The notes: a model not told the origin generated them from the sequence alone. A stretch of DNA of 64,000 bases from Cristatella mucedo (GCA_009760855.2 WPIO01000053.1:1815501-1879500); one strand, 5' to 3'; positions 31,877 through 42,720 are shown, numbered from the stretch's first letter. A program made the numbers and translations.

Positions 31877-34075
31877 ATGCAAAGAAGTGGCACGTCGCAC
31901 GAAACACTCGCTACGCAGTTTACAGAGGCATTGAATGCGGCCGGATGCTTCGTTTCCTTCTATCGAGGTTTCGAAGAAGCGACCAGCCACGAAGAAAGAG
32001 TGTCACTTTTGCTGCACTCAAATGTATTTTGCAAGGTGCTGCAGAGTGCGATACCAGCACCAGCCTTACCACAGCCGGCCGAGAAACCAGAAGATCTTTG
32101 GCAAGAAGGCATGAAGCTTTTTGGTGAACGTAAGTATCAAGAAGCACTCAAAATTTACAACCACAGTATCTTTTGCAGTCGCCCCCGTGAGCTGTCGCTG
32201 GATTTGTCGGCCGACGGCGGAGGCGTCGGTAACTTCTGCTTAGCAGTTAGCTACGCGCACCGCTCGTTGGTGTGGTTAAAACTCGGCCAGTACGGCTGCT
32301 GCTTACGCGACATCGAGGCTGCGTTCGCTTCCGGCTACCCGGAGGGCCATTGCTACAAGCTGAACGAGCGCCGGACGGGCTGCCTGGTCGCCCTCGGCGA
32401 GTACAGCTCTGCCGAGGAGGCGCTGCGAGCTAGCGAGGAGTCGCTACGACTGGCCGGGCTCAGCCAGAAAGATGAAAAGGAATGGCGGGGCAAGCTCGAA
32501 CGGCACCGCTTGGCCTGTGCTGCCAAGCCTGAATTGCCCCCGAAGGCAGCTGCAGTCATGGCTGAGCTGCCCGAGCTGTCGCACGGTACAAATCTGAGTT
32601 ATCCAGCCCTGTCGTCAGCTGTTGCGGTGGAGAGGAACACCACCTACGGAAGACATGTCGTCGCCAAGCAGAAGCTCAGCGTGGGAGACGTGCTGCTGGT
32701 TGAGGAGCCGCTCGCCTCGGTCCTGGAGCCGCACTGTCTGAGCACTCACTGCCAGCACTGCCTCATGCGGCTCGTCGCAGTGTATCCGTGCCGGGGACGG
32801 TGCTCGGTGGCTCGTTACTGTAGCTTGACATGCGAGGGAGCGAGCTGGTCCAGCTACCATCGCTTCGAGTGCCGACGTATGGAAGCACTAGTAGACTTCT
32901 GCCTGCCGCAGGCACACCTTGCTCTTCGAGCCGTACTCGCCGGCGGACTGGCCCACTACGAAGCTCGCGAAAGGCCATCACTTCCTATTCATCGAGTTGC
33001 TGCAGAGGAAGCAGCTGCCACTGCACCAGCTGACTCTGCCGAACCAACTGGAGATGGCCGGTCCCCAGTCGTCAGCCGTTCCGGTAAGGACGACGTCTGT
33101 GCAGCCCCCGTGTTTTGGCTAAAGACTCACGAGTCCAAATTCAGGAAGTCTGTGTTGTTTGATCTTGCCGTATACTCGGTCTACCTTGCACTATTAGCCG
33201 GTGTTGGAAAGGAACCGTCAGATCAGCTCAGTGGCCGGTCCGATCGTTCCGACGCCACAGCAGCCACCCATGACAGTGAAGACGGTGACGTCGTCGCGAC
33301 GACACCGATCGACATGGCCGCACTGACCCTCGTCGAAGGTGGTGCCTTTAATTCTAGACTGATAGATGTGGCCGCTCTCATCCTTCACTATCTACTGGTT
33401 GTTTTGAAAAACTGTCATGCAATTTACGAACTCCAAGGCCGACCTGATGAATTAGCCCTCGAGCTTGATCATATACAGAATGTCATCATAGGATTTGGCA
33501 TTTACGGCACCGCAAGCTTGCTAAATCACTCGTGCTACCCTAACGTGACTGAGACCAGCCACGGTCGCAAGATGGTGATCCACTGCATGCAGTCCTTAAA
33601 GCCAGGCGAGCAGCTGTTCGACAACTACGGAGTCTCGTATGTCAACGTCGAGCTGGTGAAGCGCCGAGCCTGGCATCACGATAGATATAATTTCCACTGC
33701 ACCTGTGAGGCCTGTGAAGGCAACTGGCCCCAATACAAAGATCTGCCCGAGGCTTTGTGCACGAGTCCCTGCACTCACCCGAAGTCCGGAAAATTCGACC
33801 ACGGGCATGGCTGTCGAGAATGCAAGACCAGTGCAGAGGAAGCGTTTCACGATATGCTGTGCCTGTGTGATCGCGTGTACTCCGTTGATCGACGACAGAC
33901 GATCTCAGCTCGCCAGGCAGTTGAGGCTGGTTTCGATGTCCTCAGCCGTTTACTAGTAAAGCCCAACAAGGTTCTCGTCGATTACCGACGCATGGTGCAG
34001 CACTGCTACGACAGGATGGGTAATTGTAACGTGCTGTACCCTGCGGCTGAGTGTTTTTCAGACGTTGACCCATAG
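31877..34075 (+). CDS. Smyd4-like: SMYD4-like protein C: TPR-MYND-SET lysine methyltransferase, 732 aa
   Basis: Single open frame of 732 codons. TPR-like region about 70-200; complete MYND finger (C292 to C332, H328); SET core NHSC 550-553; GEQLFDNYG with Y584; post-SET C608, C610, C613; a later cysteine set C628, C632, C646, C649 unlike that of A and B. The first half matches B and the second half matches D, with the switch inside the central conserved tract. The residue after NHSC is tyrosine (Y554) where D keeps aspartate; this position lies next to the cofactor and substrate site in SET proteins, so activity may be altered. Replacements relative to D cluster in the insert, around NHSC and before the post-SET cysteines. 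ATG chosen by alignment with A and B. Confidence 0.9.
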   Translation: MQRSGTSHETLATQFTEALNAAGCFVSFYRGFEEATSHEERVSLLLHSNVFCKVLQSAIPAPALPQPAEKPEDLWQEGMKLFGERKYQEALKIYNHSIFCSRPRELSLDLSADGGGVGNFCLAVSYAHRSLVWLKLGQYGCCLRDIEAAFASGYPEGHCYKLNERRTGCLVALGEYSSAEEALRASEESLRLAGLSQKDEKEWRGKLERHRLACAAKPELPPKAAAVMAELPELSHGTNLSYPALSSAVAVERNTTYGRHVVAKQKLSVGDVLLVEEPLASVLEPHCLSTHCQHCLMRLVAVYPCRGRCSVARYCSLTCEGASWSSYHRFECRRMEALVDFCLPQAHLALRAVLAGGLAHYEARERPSLPIHRVAAEEAAATAPADSAEPTGDGRSPVVSRSGKDDVCAAPVFWLKTHESKFRKSVLFDLAVYSVYLALLAGVGKEPSDQLSGRSDRSDATAATHDSEDGDVVATTPIDMAALTLVEGGAFNSRLIDVAALILHYLLVVLKNCHAIYELQGRPDELALELDHIQNVIIGFGIYGTASLLNHSCYPNVTETSHGRKMVIHCMQSLKPGEQLFDNYGVSYVNVELVKRRAWHHDRYNFHCTCEACEGNWPQYKDLPEALCTSPCTHPKSGKFDHGHGCRECKTSAEEAFHDMLCLCDRVYSVDRRQTISARQAVEAGFDVLSRLLVKPNKVLVDYRRMVQHCYDRMGNCNVLYPAAECFSDVDP

Positions 34076-34287
34076 AGCAGATCTAGCTGGACCAGAATTT
34101 GCAGTGTGCCCTCTCCCGAAGGCCGCTTCGTCGTTCTTGAAAAGCTGCTGGGTAACTCTGCAGCACCTCGTTTCCTTGAGCGCCAATGGATTCTCGGCAA
34201 TCGGTATTTCGCTCGTGGTAATCCCGGGTGGCAAAAGAAGCTGGTCGCTGCCTAGCCTTGCTTTAACGTGGTTCTTCCTGCAAATTT

Positions 34288-34293
34288 ATTAAA
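34288..34293 (+). promoter_or_regulatory. Poly(A) signal ATTAAA of gene C
   Basis: About 213 bp after the stop. The same site is kept after gene D and, inverted, at 41,512-41,517 in the rearranged fragment. Confidence 0.55.
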
Positions 34294-35300
34294 CACTTAG
34301 GATATTTCCACTGGTTTTGTGAACTCCTTTGCTCCTGATATACTGCCCTGTCGTACATTTTGAAATCGGATCATGTCGCACCTAGCTGTGGCTGTGCAGC
34401 CAGGAGTTACTGCCAGTTTGAGTCTCACAGCATGGCAGAAAGTGGTTGCAAAACTTCTTCTGATATGTTTGCCGACGCCTAGAACGCTTAATCCCACAAT
34501 ATCACTACTACTAAGAAAACACCGTACGTAGTACTGACATTTTCTATTACTTCTATGATATTCCGGGTACTTGAGCTGGTTTTTGATCCTTAATTGAAGC
34601 AAATCTCTTCTGTTGAAATACAGAATAGGCAGCTAAATCAGGTTGAATACTTGTAATGATTCAATTTCATAATACCCTTGTGCTCTTTCTCAGATTACGT
34701 ATCCCCTCCTCAGCTCGCCTTATCCCATCCATTACATCTTGGTCTTCGCCTACGCATTAGATAAAAATACTTGCTTCTATGCAGTCAAGCAAAAGAGAAA
34801 CTGAAAAAACTAGCCGATAGTAAAATAATAAACTAGCTCTAAGAAAGCCACCGTCGAAGACAGTCAGTTCCGAATCTTAAATAGGCTACCAACGTCATAG
34901 CTGGTTTCGGAAGCAGTCTTCACAGCAAAGCTCAGTCTGTCAATTACAACTTCTGGTTACGGTTGCCTATATAACAAACATTGATTCATTTTATGCAATT
35001 TTGGCATCATATTCATGCAAGTCAAAGTCAATTTCTTAACCTTAATCACACAATGCCGACTTATGGAATAAATTCAGAATAGCAATTGACCAAAAAAAAT
35101 TACTCATTTGTGGCTTCCGAGACCAAATTGCAAATCACTTGGCTCAAGCATCCGGCACATGTCAGGCAGACACTGGTCCCACCATCAGACTAATCTCATC
35201 CGAACCAAAGAAAATCTCACCTGATTTGACAACCTCTTGTATACAGCTTTAGAGGAGATTTCGCTGCTATCACTGCCAGTGGCACTTGGAGATAAATGAT

Positions 35301-35373
35301 CGCCTAACACGGGACTCGAACCTGTGATCTATTTCGTCAAGATGAAGCGCCTTAGTTCCCGAGTATGGACTAC
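35301..35373 (-). repeat. tRNA-like sequence, minus strand
   Basis: On the minus strand it has a B-box GGTTCGAGTCCCG and a D-arm-like GGGAACTAAGGCGC, resembling a Ser/Leu-type tRNA. The T arm pairs with one mismatch, but the acceptor and anticodon stems are poor. It recurs at 35,737, 42,013, 48,790, 58,191 and 58,627, always in the SMYD4 downstream block. Probably a tRNA-derived relic rather than a working tRNA gene. Confidence 0.5.
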
Positions 35374-35404
35374 CAACCAAACTCGTAGCTGGACCAATCA
35401 CTGT

Positions 35405-35670
35405 CACACCTTTTAGGACAGCACTAAGTGAGTCCCTGAGATTCGTCCTTCATTTGCCTATGCTTGCCGACACTGTGCATGCTGCCACTAACCACACTTG
35501 CATGCTGACCCTGCGTGTCAATCAATAACTATAATATTCACATTGTTTATCAAGCAAGATATTACTCACCAATCAATCAGGTTTCGTTTTGCAGCAAATG
35601 TAAAGCGCCTAGAAAGAGATTGAGTTTTCTGAGGGCACTTTATCAAGTGCATTATTATTATTATTGTTGT
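35405..35670 (+). mobile_element. LINE alpha 3' UTR between two tRNA-like copies
   Basis: Contains the LINE alpha 3' UTR and ends with ATT/GTT repeats at 35,650-35,672. About 145 bp of flank, including the tRNA-like sequence, is present on both sides of it (35,255-35,400 and 35,685-35,830). Confidence 0.8.
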
Positions 35671-35736
35671 TATTGTATGCAGCTGTAGAGGAGATTTCGC
35701 TGCTGTCACTGCCAGTGGAACTTGGAGATAAATGAT

Positions 35737-35808
35737 CGCCTTAGACGGGACTCGAACTTGTGATCTATTTCGTGAAGATGAAGCACCTTAGTTCCCGAGT
35801 AAGGACTA
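35737..35808 (-). repeat. tRNA-like sequence, second copy
   Basis: Minus-strand copy with AGTTCGAGTCCCG. In this version five of seven acceptor-stem positions can pair (CCTTA with TAAGG). Otherwise like 35,301-35,373. Confidence 0.5.
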
Positions 35809-35879
35809 CCTACCACACTCGTAGCTGGACCGATCACCGTCTTGTTTGTCTAGCAGAATCACGTGTCCTATGACATCGC

Positions 35880-37890
35880 TGGTTCTTCCGACAGATGGCG
35901 AAAACCCAATGAATTGAGGAAGCTCCTCAGGCTGGTCACTCGAAGAAAATTAGTCACGTGGTGCAGCTGTCTTAAGATGCTTAAAATCCTGCAGCAGAAG
36001 GGCTTCCGATTCCAAGATCCGTGAAGCTAACTAGCAGCTTAGAGACAACTGCTTGTCGATTGGCAACAAATTACGAGAAATGTGAAGAAAAATGATAATT
36101 TTACAGAACTTAATCATGTTCTGCACAGTTTAGAGGAATTATTTGCAAAGATTTAAACATTTAATTTCTAATAGAAAGATCTCCATGGAGGCAAGCAGTA
36201 ATCAATTGAACTGTGGAATGGCTATTGAAGTTGGTCGGCCACCAGTTAATGAAAAACGCGTTGCTGATAGGACAGCTGCAACAGTCCACCATTTTGTTCT
36301 TAATTCAATTTTCATTTGTTTTTTTCACTGTATTGGCCGTCCTTTTTTGGAAAAGTAGTTAAGATGCAAATCTTTTTCTACCCTCCGCAGGTCGAAGTGA
36401 ACGTATGCAAAGGCCCTGCCAAATCTGCTGGAGAATTCCAGGTACTTTTGCATCACCTGTAAAAGCTAATAACGAGTGATTAGGTGCTCCCACAGCTCCA
36501 TGCAAACGTATTATTATTATTATTACGATTAGTGCAGTTAATCAAGCCGAAACTTCTTATGCAGCCTCGGTGAGGTAGCCAAATGCCATTGGTAACCATC
36601 GGTGGTTTTCAAGTGATTATAAACTCTGCGATTGTATAGAAGATCACTATATGAATAGTAAACGTACTTAAACTTTATTGTTACGAGTAAGTAGTAAATA
36701 TAAGAGGATCATAAACAATAGAGGAGGTGTGGAAAGACCATAGAGCAAGCGGATTACAGTCTCTTTCCTACAATACTATTAGAAGCAAAACTAGTCTACC
36801 GAATTGCCAGTAAAGGATGACAAGTGCTGAAAATAAAGGTGTCTAGGTAAGCAGGATAAAGAAACCACTGTCACTTTTCAAAGTAAAGACAAGAAATGGG
36901 ATCGATGTGATGGTAGAGACGTTGCAGCTCATGTCTTGCAGGAATGTTTACCGTAGTTAGATCATGAGGACTGCCACATAGACCTTTGATAATGCTGGAA
37001 ATGTTACTGCCATTCTTAAGCAAAAGGGAACCTCGAATTTCTATGGCCGTGACTTTCCAACAGATTCACGCAAGAGAGGCCTTCTTCAGCAACGTTACAA
37101 CAGGAAGGTTTAAAATGAAGATGATTTGTTCTGCCAGTCCTTGAGGAATGATACATTAAGATATAGTAATGTGTTTTTCTTCAACAAATGCTGCAAGATT
37201 TCTAGCATCTCGTCGGTGCATGAAAGTGGCTATAAATACTGGCCAAATATGTCTGTAATAGTGTCCGCATCTAACAAACCTTTATTTTATAAAGATCTTC
37301 GTCAAGCTCGGCTGGAATTTGGCGTGAGGCTAGCAGAACTCAAGAATATAGACACGTAGTTTTAACTGTATAATAAACAAGAGGAATGCTGGAAACGGTT
37401 CGTTGTCACCCTGGTGTATTTGCACTCAAACTAGGAAGTCGAAATGTCAAAATCCGTATATCAAATTAAAAACTTTGCCCACCAAAATGCTCGAAATGTT
37501 CAAAATGCTTCACATCCGTTCAGTGTATTGCCCACTCTGGTTCCCTGATGACAGAACACCTAGCATGATTTGTTGTCAAGGAAACTTGTGCACAATATAT
37601 CAGTGTAAATCCACATAGGCAATAATAAAAGTTGTAGCATCTGAAAAAGCTTCTCACACATCAAAAGCAGCCATGTAAAAGAAAGACTATTCATCTTTGC
37701 TTTAACTGCACACGAGATGCCAGCTACCCTGAACAGTTGGCCGTAACTATGCCTCCACTTAACCTTAGTAAGGATAAAGCACTAATCAGAGAGAGTTTCC
37801 AGCTTTCCTTCATTCTCAAAAGCAACTCAGGTGTGCACATGACTATATCTGTTGGAAAATCTAAAAGATGCGTTGATTTGTTGATTTGTT
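35880..37890 (+). other. Noncoding SMYD4 downstream block with exon-like minus-strand segments
   Basis: This 2-kb stretch is shared with 58,770-60,780 (nearly identical), 48,900-50,230 (older, with a deletion) and 10,700-11,960 (oldest). Short ORFs on the + strand, such as 36,143-36,358 and 37,126-37,359, are not kept in the older copies and are probably chance. On the minus strand three segments near 37,260-37,150, 37,020-36,880 and 36,460-36,370 look more protein-like (see findings). No complete gene is evident. Confidence 0.5.
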
Positions 37891-39775
37891 GAATCGCAGA
37901 TGCACAATCCAAAAATGCTGATGTCGACAAGAAACCATCTCCTCAACCATTCTCAGATTAGCTCGTTACCTGATGATCCTTGTGATGACCTAGCCGATCT
38001 CCTCTCTCGATTCTTTGTGCAGAAGGTAGGCTAGCTCAGGGAATCCATCCCTGCGACGACAACCTCCCCACTACAATGCTATTCCTCTGTTCCTGGCTGC
38101 ACCACAATGTCTGCATTTAAGCAGATCACTAGTGATCTAGTCCTAAAGTTCGTATCTCAATCAAAGAAGAAAACAAGTCCTCTGGACCCTATTCCCACTG
38201 TCGTTCCCCCTACGTTGCATTGATCTGCTGCTGCAATGCATAACTAACATCATGAATATGTCCTTAGCCTCAGGTCATGTCCCAGCACCTTTCCAAAAAG
38301 CTTTAGTCGGGCCACTTCTCAAGAAAGCATCACTAGACCAAGAGAACTTAAGCAACTACCCCCAGTCTCCCTTCTACCATTCCTATCAAAGACACTGGAA
38401 CGGGTCGTGGCGTACCAGCTGAACTCATGTATCGAAACCTCACACCTTGCAAGTAAGTTCCAGTCTGGCGTTAGAGCTAATCACTGCACAGAGTCAGCAT
38501 TGCTTAGGGTATGCAGCAACCTACTTAGGAATACAGACATGGGTAGAGTCTCTCTGCTTGTTTTGCTCGAACTCTCGGCAGCTTTTGAAGCCATCGATCA
38601 CAAAGTTCTTCGAGAGCACCTCACATTTCACCTGGGCATCACTGGCACTGCTCTGCAGTGTTTCTGGTCCTATCTCAGTGGGAGACTCCAGAGCATTGAC
38701 GTGAATGGACAAAACTCTTCTGAAGTACGTCTAAAATACGGAGTACCTCAGGGCTCGGTGCTAGGTCCGGTTCTTTCACGGTTTATACTCTCCCTCTTGC
38801 TTATGTGATTGCCGAGCACAATCTAGGCTTTCACTTCTATGCGGATGACACTCAGTTGTACCGTTGCTTTGATCCCTCCAAGCCTTCGAGTACCTCAAAT
38901 TCTATCAACTCACTTGCTGCATGCATTGATGACATCCGCACATGGATGGCTACACATTTTCTAAAGCTAAACGATGATAAAACTAACCTACTAGTTATGG
39001 GAAAACCCAGCGTGATTCAGAGATTGGTAAGGCTGACTCTCAAAATTTGTTCTGCCAGCATATCTCCTGTCGAATCAGCTCAAAATCTAGGTGTCATATT
39101 CCAAAGCGACCTCTCGTTAGACGACCATATAAGCTCCGCTGTCAAATCTGCCTATTTTCAGCTTCATAGCATTGCTAAAATTTGGGCTTGTTTTGATAGG
39201 GATACTACGTCCAAGTTGGTCCATGCATTCGTGACATCCCGTCACGACTTGTGCAGCTCACTGCTTACTGGCCTACCAGCATGTGCGATAAGGTGATTGC
39301 AGCTGGTGCGAAAATCTGCAGCTAGGCTTGTCTGCCGTGAGCATCGCAGTTGCCACATTACTCCACTTCTCGCCGACCTGCACTGGCTACCAGTCAAACA
39401 ACGGATCGACTTCGAGGTTTGTCGCTCACTTTTAGGTAGCTTCATTTTTTTGCTCCAGACTATCTCTTAGATATACTCCCCCACCAGGCCAAGCATCGTA
39501 CCACCCGCTTTTCGGAATCCAACAGTCAACCAACTACTCGTACCACCTTCAAATCCTTTGGAGACCGTGCATTTAGTTCGTAAGCTCCCTAAGCCTGGAA
39601 CTCCCTCCCGACCTGCGTCGGAACATCCCCTGACCTGAAAACTAAAAAGAACTTGAAAAACGCACCAATTTAGGACAGCATTTAGTGGGTACCTGTGATT
39701 CATCCTTCACGTGCTTATGCGAGCTCACACTGTGCATGCTGCCACTAACCACATTTCCATGCTGACCCTGTGTTA
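37890..39775 (+). mobile_element. LINE alpha: linker, RT and C-terminus, decayed
   Basis: Recognisable parts in order: linker (PKMLMSTRNHLL, near 37,905); RT start (LRCIDLLLQCI region, frameshifted, near 38,210); VLLELSAAFEAIDHKVL (38,550-38,610); YGVPQGSVLGPVL (38,735-38,775); FYADDTQLY, the catalytic box, at about 38,838-38,865; LNDDKTNLLVMGKPS (38,965-39,005); C-terminal region to about 39,600 with stops; 3' UTR cut off at about 39,775. One base is missing before the YADD frame, so the protein is split. Confidence 0.85.
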
Positions 39776-39834
39776 GTCAGACACGTAGTAACATTCGCAG
39801 AATAATCAAGAGCATGCAGATATGCAAATTATGC

Positions 39835-40335
39835 AGGAATGTAGAAATGTTGAAGGGTCAGTCGGTGATGCTATCGTGGAACCTTCACCACGTGCTCGTA
39901 ATCTAGTCGTCGTGTTCGACAGCTGCCTCGATTTCAAAAGGTTCATTCAGAAGACTGCCTCTACAGCTAGCCATCACATCCGCTTAAACACAGTTGGCGA
40001 CTGAAGCTTTAGCTCTGCAGGTCCTAGACTGTGGAACTCGCTTCCATAATTCTTCCGCAATGACATCTCCTCTCCAACTGCCGACTATGGCACATCTTTT
40101 TCAGCGGTCCTGAACTGCTACTTCTATGCTACTCACTACCTCAACTGCTCTCCTGGCTCTTCTATGCTTCCCACTTTCTCTTTATTGCGTGAGACGGGGT
40201 CCGTTGGCTACGGAATGCGTACCGAAAGCCGCTTAGGCTGTGAGTGCGATATACAAAACTCTCCTGCCTGATACCCACATGGTCTTTATGACTTTGCGGA
40301 GTTACTGACGGAGATAAATTACATTACATTGCAAT
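39835..40335 (+). mobile_element. LINE beta 3' part with internal deletion
   Basis: Bases 39,860-39,985 match the region encoding PSPRARNPGVVFDSCLDFK. They join directly to the segment encoding VGDRSFSSAG near 40,000, skipping about 400 bp seen in other copies. The 3' end (40,255-40,335) has the family signature and ACATT repeats. Confidence 0.7.
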
Positions 40336-40794
40336 CGGACGATGGCTGACTGAAAGAGGTGCCTATTCAGCTGAGACCTTTAGGGTCATGCAAGGTCATT
40401 GCAGCTATTGACTTTCTCGAATGCTGCGATTAGTAGGCTGAGGACATCCGGTGGGTGATTATTTATTGCTGCTGAAAGCGGTGGCGATAGCCGTAAAGGC
40501 TCCTCCAATGCTACGCAAAAGAGGCTATTAAATTAGCTAGTACACATTGTATATATTTTATATGGTCAGTCGACGATGTCAAACTGTAGCTCTACGTGTT
40601 AACATATTTACAGAGTGCTTTTATTTTACGGTCCTCGTCATGGCTGCCAGTCCTTCTGAGGGCTGCGATCCTTGGTCGCCCTCTGCCGCTTAAGCTGTAA
40701 GCCACTCTGCAAAGGATGAAGCTTTTAGATTGAGTACAATTAATGTCAATTTAGCCTTGGAAAAATCGAATCTTCGACTTAACACCGATTAAAT
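40336..40794. other. Unassigned intergenic sequence
   Basis: No convincing gene, repeat family or structure recognised between the LINE beta end and the next LINE alpha tail. Confidence 0.4.
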
Positions 40795-40968
40795 TGCTTT
40801 GCATGTCATCCTTAACCAGGTTACTTATTTTGCTTGCTTATCAAGCATGATATTACTCACCACTCAATTGCATTTCCCTTTGCTGCAAATGTAAAGCACC
40901 TAGATAGAGATCCAGTTCTCTGATTGAGCTTTATCAAGTGCATTATTATAATTATTATTAAACAAGTT
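40795..40968 (+). mobile_element. LINE alpha 3' UTR fragment
   Basis: Last about 170 bp of the LINE alpha 3' UTR, ending with ATT/ATA repeats at 40,944-40,966. Confidence 0.75.
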
Positions 40969-40979
40969 TATTACTTTGG

Positions 40980-42002
40980 TATCGGCTAGTTTATTTTAGC
41001 TTCCTTTGTTGCTTGACTCCAAAGAAGCCCGTAAGTTGATCTCATGAGTTGGCTAAGACCTAGATGTAATGGATGGGATAAGGCGAGCTGAGGAGGAGAT
41101 ACGTTATCTGAGACAGAGCAGAAGGATATTATGAAATTGGATTGTTAATAAAATTCCACCTAATTTAACTGTTTGTTTTGTAGTGCGACAGAAGAGATTT
41201 ACCTCGATTAAGGATCAAAAGACCCTTTCCAGTACCCGTAATAGCATAGACGCTATATACAATTTTAGTACTACGGACGGTTTTTTTTCTTAGTGGTAGT
41301 GATAGTGTGGGGTTGAGCGTTCTAAGACACGACAAACATATCAGAAGGAGCTTTACAAGAACTTTCTGCAATGCTGTGAAACTCGAGCTGGCAGAAAATA
41401 CTGACTGCCCAATAACGGCCAATATAAAACGAGATCCGATTTAAAAATGTTAGACCCGGCAGTACATCAGAAGCAAAGGAGTTCACAAAACCAGTGGAAA
41501 TATCCTAAATGTTTAATAAATTTGCAGGAAGAACCACGTTAAAACAAGGCTAGACAGCGACCAGCTTCTTTAGCCACCAGGGATTACCACGAGCGAAATA
41601 CCGATTGCCTTGAGCCCATTGGCGCTCAACGAAACAAGGTGCTGCAGAGTTACCTAGCAGCTTTTCAAGAACGACGAAGCGGACTTCGGGAGAGGGTACA
41701 CTGCAAATTCTGGTCCAGCTAGACCGTTTCTATACGCCAACGTCTGAAAACGCTCAGCAGCAGTGGCAGCACGTGGCAATTAGCCATCCTGTTGCTGCGG
41801 TGCTCCACCATAGGTTGGTAATCGACGAGAACGTCGTGGTGCTTTACCAGTAAACGGCTGAGACGGACACCGAAACCAGCCTCAGCTCACTTGGCACGCT
41901 AAGATCGTCCGACGTCGATCAATGGAGTACACGCGATGACACAGGCACAGCATAGAGCAACAGCTTCGTCTGCACAGGTCTTGCATGCTCGACAGCGACG
42001 CC
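40980..42002 (-). pseudogene. Inverted SMYD4-like C-terminal fragment plus 3' flank
   Basis: The minus strand reproduces the last about 90 codons of a C/D-type gene (stop at 41,730-41,732) followed by its 3' flank, including ATTAAA at 41,512-41,517, down to about 40,980. It has an in-frame stop and frameshifts, and part of the sequence after the stop equivalent is altered. It starts abruptly at about 42,002 at the codons for CRACKT. All other array members are on the + strand, so this is a local inversion. Confidence 0.8.
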
Positions 42003-42720
42003 CAATAAATGATCGCCTAAAAAAGGACTCGAACCTGCGATCTGGATCGTGAAGAGGAAGCAATGTGGCCCCTGAATCAGGAGTAAACCTCCTACGAAAC
42101 TCCTGGAGCTGAAACAATCACTGTCCTAATGTCTGGCAGAAGCATGTCTCCTATCACGTTGCTGGTTATTTTGGCAGACACCGAAAGCCAGACGAAGGGG
42201 TAGTCGCTTCTCGATAGTCGCTCGACGAATAGAAGTCAAGTGGTGCAGCTGGTTTAGGCTGCTTAAATTTTTACAGCAGAAGGGATTCCGATCGCTCAAT
42301 CCATGCAGCATGCTAGCAGCTCAGAGAAAACTGCTTGTAGATGGACGACAAATTATGAGAAAGAAGACGGAAAAGGATAATTCTCCAGAACCTAATAATG
42401 AGCTGCATAGTTTTGGCTGAAGTTATTAGACAGATTGCCACTTTTAAGTCCATAAGGAGAGATTTCCATTTAGGGAAGCTGCAACCAATTGAACCATGGG
42501 CTGTTGAAGTTGGTTTTCCACCAGGTAAGAGAAAGCGCATTGCTCACAGGCCCGCGGTAAAAGAGTATAATTTTTTCTTTCCTAAATTTTCATTTGCTAT
42601 TATTACGGAATTGGCCGTTCTGTTTTGACCAAGCTGTTAAGATGCCCCATCCAAAATGCACATCAACGTATGCAAAGGCCAAGGTTAATTTCTCGGATTT
42701 GCGTGCCTGATTTTGGATCT
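42003..42720 (+). repeat. SMYD4 downstream block in direct orientation, next to the inversion
   Basis: Matches 35,290-36,420 in the + direction with many differences, beginning with a degenerate tRNA-like sequence (42,013-42,090, minus strand B-box GTTCGAGTCC). An open stretch at 42,398-42,628 contains a good splice-donor-like CCACCAGGTAAGAG near 42,520, not kept in the other copies. The 450 bp that should lie between this block and the inverted fragment are missing. Confidence 0.6.

Larger units (their letters stand above)
29206..33020 (+). repeat. Segmental duplication shared with 22,846-26,640
   Basis: From the truncated LTR through the flank, the LINE pieces, the 5' flank and the first half of the gene, the B and C regions align with a nearly constant offset of about 6,380 bp. 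Similarity drops within the variable insert after codon 370, where B switches to A-like sequence. Confidence 0.75.
32411..39113 (+). repeat. 6.7-kb segmental duplication, copy 1 (pairs with 55,300-62,006)
   Basis: The block starts inside the TPR-coding part of gene C (at GCCGAGGAGGCG) and ends inside a LINE alpha copy (at AAGCGACCTC). Offset to copy 2 is 22,889 bp at the left edge and 22,893 bp at the right, so net indels are only 4 bp. By eye the noncoding part differs at roughly 0.5% and the coding part at nearly 3%. Confidence 0.85.

Noticed and set aside
35301-35373. Functional tRNA gene on the minus strand
   Set aside because: B-box and D-arm-like parts are good, but acceptor and anticodon stems do not pair properly in any copy; kept only as a tRNA-like repeat.
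37126-37618. Identical small + strand ORFs at 37,126-37,618 and 60,016-60,508
   Set aside because: Identity is due to the recent duplication; the frames are not kept in the older copy at 11,400-11,700.
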